This document shows, in pieces, positions 58,345 through 64,000 of a DNA stretch of 64,000 bases (its first letter is position 1; each line of letters starts with the position of its first letter). Position numbers and translations under genes: made by a program. The notes beneath the pieces were generated by a model that ran no database searches, was not told the origin of the DNA, and saw only the letters and a list, made by a program, of their open reading frames with translations. Source of the DNA: Acidovorax radicis N35 (lineage in GTDB: Bacteria > Pseudomonadota > Gammaproteobacteria > Burkholderiales > Burkholderiaceae_C); assembly GCF_000204195.1 (NCBI RefSeq), contig NZ_AFBG01000020.1, positions 372,001-436,000 on the forward strand, given 5' to 3'.

Positions 58345-60084
58345 TCAAAGCACCTCGCTGGCGAAATCTGCCAGGCGTGAGCGTTCACCCCGCGCCAGCG
58401 TGATGTGCCCACTGTGCGGCCAGCCCTTGAAGCGGTCCACTGCAAAGGTCAGACCCGACGAGCCTTCGGTCAAGTAGGGGGTGTCGATCTGTGCCAGGTT
58501 GCCCATGCAGATGATCTTGGTGCCGGGGCCGGCCCGCGTGATCAGCGTCTTCATCTGCTTGGGCGTCAGGTTCTGTGCCTCGTCGATGATCACGTACTTG
58601 TTCAGGAAGGTGCGCCCGCGCATGAAGTTCATGCTCTTGATCTTGATGCGGCTGCGGATGAGTTCGTTGGTGGCAGCCCGGCCCCATTCGCCCGCATTGC
58701 CGCCATCGCCCTTGGCAAGGAACTCCAGGTTGTCGTCCAGCGCGCCCATCCAGGGGCCCATCTTTTCTTCCTCGGTGCCGGGCAGGAAACCGATGTCCTC
58801 GCCCACGCTCACCGTGGCGCGGGTCATGATGATCTCGGTATAGCGGCGGTCGTCCAGCACCTGGGTCAGGCCTGCGGCCAGGGCCAACAGGGTCTTGCCG
58901 GTGCCGGCCGTGCCGGTCAGCGTCACGAAGTCGATCTCGGGGTCCATGAGCAGGTTCATGGCGTAGTTCTGCTCGCGGTTGCGCGTGGTCACGCCCCACA
59001 CGGCGTTCTTGGCCGAGCCGTAGTCCTTGAGCGTCTGCAGCACCGCTGTCTTTTCGCGGATTTCGCTCACGCGCGCAAACAGGCTGGGCTCACCGGGGGC
59101 CTCGAAGTACACGAACTGGTTGATCATCAGCTGCGGCACGATGGGCCCGCCGATGCGGTAGTACGTGTGGGCGCCACTTTGCCAGCTCTCCACATTCTTG
59201 CCACTCTTGGCCCAGAAATCGGGGGGCAGTGCCAGCACGCCGGCATAGAGCAGGTCGCCGTCTTCCAGCGTCTTGTCGTTCTGGTAGTCCTCGGCGTTCA
59301 GGCCCAGGGCACGCGCCTTGACGCGCATGTTGATGTCCTTGGACACCAGCACCACCTCGCGCGGCGCGTGCAGCTTGCGCAATGCCTCCACCACGCCCAG
59401 GATCTGGTTGTCGGCCTTGCCCGGTGGCAGGCTGGTGGGCAGGCTGTAGTCCAGCGGCGCGGTCTGGAAGAACAGGTGCCCGCCAGCGGCGCGCTGGCCT
59501 GTGGAGTCGAGCTTGAGGCCGTGGGCGATGTCGGCGCCGTGCACGCCAGCCAGGGCGTCCAGGGTGCGGCTGGTCTGGCGGCCGTTGCGGGCGACCTCGG
59601 TCATGCCCTTCTTGTGCCCATCCAGTTCCTCCAACACGATCATCGGCAGGAAGATGTCGTGTTCTTCAAAGCGGAACAGGCTGGTGGGGTCGTGCAACAG
59701 CACGTTGGTGTCCAGCACAAAAAGCTTGGTCGGGCCTTGCGGGGCGGACTTTCTGCCACGCGTGGTGGAGGGTGCGGCAGCGTTTGCCATCGTGGGTGCG
59801 GCACCGGTGGTGCGCGCCTTCCGTGTCGTGGTCGTACGGGTTGCGGGCTCCGGCGCGCGGGCGCGGGTCTCGACCTGGACGAGCGGTGCAGTGGCCGGTT
59901 TGGCGGTCGCTGATGCCACGCTGTCGGCCTTGCGTCCCGGGCGGGCTGCGGGTGTTGCGCGCGCGGCGGGCGCCACCACGGGCTCGTTGGCAGAGGTCTG
60001 TGACACCCGAGGGCGGGCCGTGACTTCAAAGGCTTCTGGCGCGAGGAGTGCAGCGCGCCGGCTGGGGGCGGGGGGCAGGGGCAT
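58345..60084 (-). CDS. PIN domain-PhoH family ATPase
   Basis: 579 residues. About 115 residues of low-complexity Ala/Thr/Arg-rich sequence precede a PIN nuclease domain (LFVLDTNVLLHDP, Asp125; LPMIVLEELDGHKKG), then the PhoH ATPase with GTAGTGKTLLALAAG (Walker A) and KYVIIDEAQNLTP (Walker B). PIN-PhoH proteins (PhoH2 type) are implicated in RNA unwinding and cleavage. The N-terminal region may be over-extended; an ATG at residue 99 is an alternative. It is co-directional with the coiled-coil protein downstream. Confidence 0.92.
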   Translation of the reverse strand: MPLPPAPSRRAALLAPEAFEVTARPRVSQTSANEPVVAPAARATPAARPGRKADSVASATAKPATAPLVQVETRARAPEPATRTTTTRKARTTGAAPTMANAAAPSTTRGRKSAPQGPTKLFVLDTNVLLHDPTSLFRFEEHDIFLPMIVLEELDGHKKGMTEVARNGRQTSRTLDALAGVHGADIAHGLKLDSTGQRAAGGHLFFQTAPLDYSLPTSLPPGKADNQILGVVEALRKLHAPREVVLVSKDINMRVKARALGLNAEDYQNDKTLEDGDLLYAGVLALPPDFWAKSGKNVESWQSGAHTYYRIGGPIVPQLMINQFVYFEAPGEPSLFARVSEIREKTAVLQTLKDYGSAKNAVWGVTTRNREQNYAMNLLMDPEIDFVTLTGTAGTGKTLLALAAGLTQVLDDRRYTEIIMTRATVSVGEDIGFLPGTEEEKMGPWMGALDDNLEFLAKGDGGNAGEWGRAATNELIRSRIKIKSMNFMRGRTFLNKYVIIDEAQNLTPKQMKTLITRAGPGTKIICMGNLAQIDTPYLTEGSSGLTFAVDRFKGWPHSGHITLARGERSRLADFASEVL

Positions 60085-60135
60085 GGTGGCAGGGCCTCGG
60101 TCGGTAAAAGAAAATGAAATAGGGGGTCAGAAAGC

Positions 60136-60167
60136 AAAAAGCCGCCTGGAGGCCAAGGCGGCTTTTT
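60136..60167 (-). terminator. Terminator after bcp
   Basis: AAAAAGCCGCCT pairs with AGGCGGCTTTTT around GGAGGCCA. On the minus strand it follows bcp and precedes phoH; A/T runs exist on both sides. Confidence 0.9.
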
Positions 60168-60278
60168 GGGGAGGGACAAACGTCGCGGTAACCAGGGGCA
60201 TAAATCCATTATGCCTACTCCCGATGTCTTGCCTGGGCAAAACAAGTGGGGTGTCGCGCCAATGCCCCAATGTGCAGA

Positions 60279-60764
60279 TCAGGCGGCCTTTTTCAGGGCC
60301 TTGATGGATTTGACGGCTTTCAGGACTTCATCCACATGGCCGGGTACCTTGAGGCCACGCCACTCCTGGACCAGAAGGCCATCGGGGCCGATCAGGAAGG
60401 TGCTGCGCTCGATGCCCTTGACCTTCTTGCCGTACATGATCTTGTTCTTGACCACGCCGAACATGTGGCACATTTTCTCTTCGGTGTCCGCGATGAGCTC
60501 AAAGGGCAGCTCCAGCTTCTCCTTGAAATCGTCGTGCGACTTCATGTTGTCGCGGGACACGCCGAACACGGCAGCGCCCGCCTTCACAAAGTCCTTGTAC
60601 TTGTCGCGAAACTGCATGGCCTCCGTGGTGCAGCCAGGCGTGTTGTCCTTGGGATAGAAGTAGAGAACCAGAATTTGGCCAAGGTGGGAGGTATTGGAGA
60701 CCTTGAGTCCACCGGTAGCGTTGGCTTCAAATTCAGGGAGGGGTTTGTTGACAACGATCGCCAT
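60279..60764 (-). CDS. bcp: Thioredoxin-dependent peroxiredoxin, Bcp/PrxQ family
   Basis: 161 residues. FYPKDNTPGCTTEAMQFRD holds the peroxidatic Cys45. In E. coli Bcp the resolving Cys is five residues later; here that position is Met50, so this is a 1-Cys type or uses Cys99 (EEKMCHMFG). It reduces hydroperoxides. It is a single gene with its own terminator. Confidence 0.93.
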   Translation of the reverse strand: MAIVVNKPLPEFEANATGGLKVSNTSHLGQILVLYFYPKDNTPGCTTEAMQFRDKYKDFVKAGAAVFGVSRDNMKSHDDFKEKLELPFELIADTEEKMCHMFGVVKNKIMYGKKVKGIERSTFLIGPDGLLVQEWRGLKVPGHVDEVLKAVKSIKALKKAA

Positions 60765-60989
60765 ATCACTTCAATCTCTCAGGATGTAGTCGTTGATAAG
60801 CCGGGGGAGCTAGTGTGTTATTGCTCTTGGTGGTGCCCCCGACCGCAACCGGTGATTTTACCCCGAAATTGCCCCTCGGCCAAATGTAAGACAGTGTGTC
60901 CGGCCCGGAGTGCCGGGCATCTAGGCAAAGCGCTGCATAGGTGTCGGCGCCGAAGCTGGGGCCTGAATGACAGGCTGCAGACCTGCCAT
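60765..60989. other. Intergenic region between bcp and the Mth938-like gene
   Basis: Nothing recognisable apart from the expected bcp promoter region; no repeat of families A-C and no terminator seen. Confidence 0.4.
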
Positions 60990-61361
60990 TCAGGTTTCCA
61001 GGATCAATGCCGCCACCACGTTTCGCCCTTCGCTGGCCAGAATGTTGTAGGTGCGGCAGGCGGCCGGGGTATCCATGGTCTCCAGCCCCAGTCGGCGGGC
61101 GATGAGTGGGGCCAGCCAGGCCGGCGGCGGAAACCGGTTGCGTGTGCCACTGCCAAAAATGATCAGCTCTGTCTCCAGGGCGGCCAATTGCGCGAAGTGT
61201 TCGGGGGTCAGGTCTTCAAAACGTGTGCAGGCCCAAGCTTCGCGCAGGCCATTCGACCCGATGATGACGCTGTGCGTGATCCTCTCGGCATCCACGCCGA
61301 TCCAGCCTGGGCCGTAACCGCTGATGGTTTGTGCGTTCGAGCGGTCGGGCTGGAATTTCAT
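60990..61361 (-). CDS. Mth938-like domain (DUF498) protein
   Basis: 123 residues. SGYGPGWIGVDAERITHSVII and LIIFGSGTRNRFP, then TAACRTYNILASEGRNVVAALI are typical of the Mth938/NDUFAF3 fold. The human homologue NDUFAF3 assists complex I assembly; bacterial members are uncharacterised. It is divergent from the aminotransferase gene across 150 bases. Confidence 0.85.
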   Translation of the reverse strand: MKFQPDRSNAQTISGYGPGWIGVDAERITHSVIIGSNGLREAWACTRFEDLTPEHFAQLAALETELIIFGSGTRNRFPPPAWLAPLIARRLGLETMDTPAACRTYNILASEGRNVVAALILET

Positions 61362-61511
61362 GGATGTTGGCGTGGGTTGCAGGCGGTGGCACTGCGGGTG
61401 GGCCGGGGCGCAGGGCCCGGGGGCGCTTGTGATCTGTGGTCAAATTATAGGTTTCGCCAAGGTGCCAGCCGCTCTGGCCGCCACCTGACCCCACTGCACC
61501 ACCGTCAGCGC

Positions 61512-62756
61512 ATGAAAACCGTCCAAAAATCCGCCAAGCTCGCCAACGTCTGCTATGACATCCGGGGGCCCATCATGGACGCGGCCAAGCAGATGGAGGA
61601 GGACGGCCACAAGATCATCAAGCTCAACATCGGCAACCTGGCTGTGTTCGGGTTTGATGCGCCCGAGGAGATCCAGCTCGACATGATCCGCAACCTGCCC
61701 AATTCGGCGGGCTATTCGGACAGCAAGGGCATCTTTGCAGCGCGCAAGGCGGTGATGCACGAGACGCAGAAGCAGGGCATCAAGGGCGTGATGCTGGACG
61801 ACATTTACCTGGGCAATGGCGCCAGCGAGTTGATCGTCATGGCGACCAATGCGCTGCTCGACAATGGCGACGAGCTGCTGCTGCCCTCGCCCGACTATCC
61901 GTTGTGGACAGCGGCGGCCAGCCTGTCGGGCGGCACCCCGGTGCATTACCTGTGCGAAGAAGCCAACGGCTGGATGCCCGACCTGGCCGACATCCGCTCC
62001 AAGATCACGTCCCGCACCAAGGGCATCGTGGTCATCAATCCGAACAACCCCACGGGCGCACTGTATTCGGACGCGCTGCTCAAGGGCATCGTTGCCATTG
62101 CGCGCGAGCACGGTCTGGTCATCTTTGCGGACGAGGTGTATGACAAGGTGCTGTACGACGGCGCCAAGCACACGGCCATCGGCTCGCTGAGCGAGGATGT
62201 GCTCACACTCACCTTCAATTCACTGTCCAAGAGCTACCGCTCCTGCGGCTATCGGGCCGGTTGGCTGGTGGTATCGGGCGACAAGAAGCCCGCCAAGGAC
62301 TACATCGAGGGTCTGAACATGCTCTCGAACATGCGCCTGTGCGCCAACGTGCCCGGCCAGTGGGCGGTGCAGACCGCGCTGGGCGGTTACCAGAGCATCA
62401 ACGAGTTGGTGGGCGATGGCGGACGCCTGCGCAAGCAGCGCGATCTGGCCTACGAACTCATCACTGCCATCCCGGGCGTGACCTGCGTCAAGCCGCAGGC
62501 GGCTCTCTATATGTTCCCGCGCCTGGACCCTGCCGTGTACCCCATTGAGGACGACCAGCAGTTCTTCCTGGAACTGCTGCAGGAAACCAAGGTCATGCTG
62601 GTGCAAGGCACCGGCTTCAACTGGGCCGCGCCCGACCATTTCCGCATTGTGTTCCTGCCCCATGAGGATGACCTGCGTGACGCCATCGGCCGCGTGGCCC
62701 GCTTCCTTGAACAGTACCGCAAGCGCAAGCAGGCAGTGGCTGTTGCTGCTGCCTGA
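61512..62756 (+). CDS. Alanine/branched aminotransferase, AlaC/AlaA type
   Basis: 414 residues from the ATG at 61512; the frame is open far upstream but the N-terminus KTVQKSAKLANVCYDIRGPI fits the family. PLP Lys in FNSLSKSYRSCGYRAGW; NPNNPTGALYS and FADEVYDKVLYDG are class I motifs. Such enzymes make alanine from pyruvate and glutamate; the homologue often precedes hom/thrC in betaproteobacteria, as here, with a DUF1176 gene between. Substrate not certain. Confidence 0.87.
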   Translation: MKTVQKSAKLANVCYDIRGPIMDAAKQMEEDGHKIIKLNIGNLAVFGFDAPEEIQLDMIRNLPNSAGYSDSKGIFAARKAVMHETQKQGIKGVMLDDIYLGNGASELIVMATNALLDNGDELLLPSPDYPLWTAAASLSGGTPVHYLCEEANGWMPDLADIRSKITSRTKGIVVINPNNPTGALYSDALLKGIVAIAREHGLVIFADEVYDKVLYDGAKHTAIGSLSEDVLTLTFNSLSKSYRSCGYRAGWLVVSGDKKPAKDYIEGLNMLSNMRLCANVPGQWAVQTALGGYQSINELVGDGGRLRKQRDLAYELITAIPGVTCVKPQAALYMFPRLDPAVYPIEDDQQFFLELLQETKVMLVQGTGFNWAAPDHFRIVFLPHEDDLRDAIGRVARFLEQYRKRKQAVAVAAA

Positions 62757-62787
62757 GGTGGCGTGGCGCCGAGTGAGCCCATCTTCC

Positions 62788-63813
62788 ATGCGCATTCGCT
62801 CTGATGCTCACCGGGCCTGGCACTTCATGGCGTGCGCGCTGGCGTTCGCCGCTCCATTGGTGCCTGTACAGGCTGCAGATAACAAAGGTGCCGTCAGTTT
62901 CCAGCACAAGGACTGGGCACTGCAGTGCGACAACACCCGCACCTGCCGGGCTGTGGGCTACCAGCCCGAGTCGGGCGACTCCGAGCCCGTCTCCATCCTC
63001 CTGACCCGCGACGCCGGGCCTGACACGCCGGTGCTGGTGGGTTTTCAGGTCTCTACGGAGAAAACCACTCCTGCATCGCTGCACCTCAAGGTCGGCAAGC
63101 TTTCATTGCCAGGCCTCAAGGGCGACGCCCCGCAGGTGGCGGCAGGCGACGTGCCTCGCCTGCTGCAAGAGCTGCTCAAGAATGAAGAAGCCACCCTCGT
63201 CGCCGGCAAGGACCGGTGGGTGCTGTCGCTCGCCGGGGCCAGTGCCGTGCTGCTCAAGATGGACGAGGCCCAGGGCCGTGTGGGCACCCCAGGCGCGCTG
63301 GTGCGTCGTGGCACGCGGCCTGAAGCCTCTGTGCTGCCGCCCGTACCGGCACCGGTGGTCAAGGCCGTGAGCCCGCTGCCCACGCGCAAGGGCGATGCAA
63401 CGCTGGCCAAGCCCCTGATCGCGGCGCTGGACCGCGCCAGCGCGGAGGGCCAGTGCAATGGCGACGACCCCTTCAACCTAGCCAACGTGCAGGTCTATCG
63501 CCTGACGGAGCGCAAGTTGCTGCTGTCCGTGCCCTGCGGCATGGGGGCCTACAACTTCACCAGCCTGCTGTGGATGGCCAACGACCGGCCCCCGTACAAG
63601 CCCGAGCCCGTGCAAGACGTGGACGGCGAATTCGATCCCGCCACGGGCAGCGTGCATTCGGCCATGAAGGGGCGCGGCATCGGCGACTGCTGGTGGGTGC
63701 GCCAGTGGCAATTTGACGGCCAGGGTTTTGTGCTGACCAGCGAGTCGGGTGACAGCATGTGCCGTGGCTTTGCCGGTGGCGCCTGGCAGTTGCCCAGCTA
63801 TGTCACGCGGTGA
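62788..63813 (+). CDS. DUF1176 periplasmic protein
   Basis: 341 residues from the ATG at 62788. Signal peptide AWHFMACALAFAAPLVPVQA, then FQHKDWALQCDNTRTCRAVGYQ with two Cys, as in DUF1176; later CNGDDPF, SVPCGMGAYNF and GIGDCWWVRQWQFDG. The paired cysteines suggest disulphides in the periplasm. Function unknown. It lies between the aminotransferase and hom, 31 and 64 bases away. Confidence 0.82.
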   Translation: MRIRSDAHRAWHFMACALAFAAPLVPVQAADNKGAVSFQHKDWALQCDNTRTCRAVGYQPESGDSEPVSILLTRDAGPDTPVLVGFQVSTEKTTPASLHLKVGKLSLPGLKGDAPQVAAGDVPRLLQELLKNEEATLVAGKDRWVLSLAGASAVLLKMDEAQGRVGTPGALVRRGTRPEASVLPPVPAPVVKAVSPLPTRKGDATLAKPLIAALDRASAEGQCNGDDPFNLANVQVYRLTERKLLLSVPCGMGAYNFTSLLWMANDRPPYKPEPVQDVDGEFDPATGSVHSAMKGRGIGDCWWVRQWQFDGQGFVLTSESGDSMCRGFAGGAWQLPSYVTR

Positions 63814-63877
63814 TTGTGTGCTGCGCCGTATCGCCTCCTATTCCATCCCCTCTTAAAAAACTCTTCCCACCATTGCT

Positions 63878-64000
63878 ATGAAACCCATCCAAGTAGGCCT
63901 TCTGGGCATCGGCACCGTCGGCAGCGGCGTGTTCAACGTGCTCGCGCGCAACCAGGACGAGATCAGCCGCCGGGCTGGCCGTGGCATCGAGATCACCATG
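63878..64000 (+). CDS. hom: Homoserine dehydrogenase, partial
   Basis: The first 41 codons are present; the rest runs past the right edge. PIQVGLLGIGTVGSGVFNVL is the NAD(P)-binding start of homoserine dehydrogenase. It reduces aspartate semialdehyde (made by the Asd encoded at 42348-43478) to homoserine for threonine and methionine. Placement after an AlaC-type gene is common in this family. Confidence 0.9.
   Translation, partial: MKPIQVGLLGIGTVGSGVFNVLARNQDEISRRAGRGIEITM

Noticed and set aside
60246..61511. Upstream extension of the AlaC-type aminotransferase frame by 420 codons
   Set aside because: It runs antisense through bcp and the Mth938-like gene; the family N-terminus begins at 61512.

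Overview
The window is a GC-rich, gene-dense chromosomal segment of a betaproteobacterium, almost certainly Comamonadaceae (Acidovorax or a close relative). This rests on gene order (maf-yceD-rpmF-plsX-fab; rpoE-rseA-rseB-degP-lepA-lepB-rnc-era-recO-pdxJ-acpS; asd-fimV-truA-trpFBA-accD; leuC-leuD-leuB), on a FimV-like protein, on TrpF fused by overlap to TruA, and on dispersed palindromic repeats of a type I associate with this family. No tRNA, rRNA, CRISPR, transposase, integrase or phage gene was seen.

Layout. 1-2022: a tetrapyrrole-methylase-fold methyltransferase (cut by the left edge), a YceF-type Maf pyrophosphatase and divergent YceD. 2133-7846: L32 followed by the fatty-acid synthesis operon plsX-fabH-fabD-fabG-acpP-fabF. 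7964-12560: a YgfX-like membrane protein, then the envelope-stress set rpoE, rseA, rseB and a Do-type protease. 12561-13063: a 500-base gap with two strong terminators, DnaA-box-like sites and a candidate small RNA. 13064-21229: lepA, lepB, a pilin-like DUF4845 protein, rnc, era, recO, pdxJ, acpS, nagZ. 21291-24662 (minus): a MscS channel overlapped by a response-regulator diguanylate cyclase, then lysS. 24750-33069 (minus): an eight-gene surface-glycan operon (dehydratase, flippase, acyltransferase, two glycosyltransferases, methyltransferase, aminotransferase, priming sugar transferase), the only accessory-looking block. 33110-34379: Lon-substrate-domain protein and divergent YggT. 34671-43478 (minus): asd, fimV, truA, trpF, trpB, trpA, accD. 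43571-50470: a possible asd leader peptide, a DapB-like protein, the leucine operon leuC-ecn-leuD-leuB behind a LysR gene, and a beta-CASP hydrolase. 50625-54452 (minus): grpE-dnaK-dnaJ behind a sigma-32-like promoter. 54758-57829: rpsF-priB-rpsR-rplI and dnaB. 57957-64000: a coiled-coil membrane protein, a PIN-PhoH ATPase, a Bcp peroxiredoxin, a Mth938-like protein, an AlaC-type aminotransferase, a DUF1176 protein and the start of hom.

Most of the window is housekeeping. The points most worth a second look are non-coding or very small: (1) a 33-codon reading frame upstream of asd whose last codons are almost all Thr, Ile and Lys, the end products that need Asd, followed by mutually exclusive hairpins, i.e. 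a candidate attenuator; (2) a short promoter-hairpin-terminator unit upstream of lepA; (3) a dispersed hairpin repeat family with at least six intergenic copies and sequence matches inside the trpF and LysR reading frames; (4) a different repeat with 22-base direct arms that is translated as an N-terminal extension of TrpF. Functions are assigned from remembered family motifs, not from searches.
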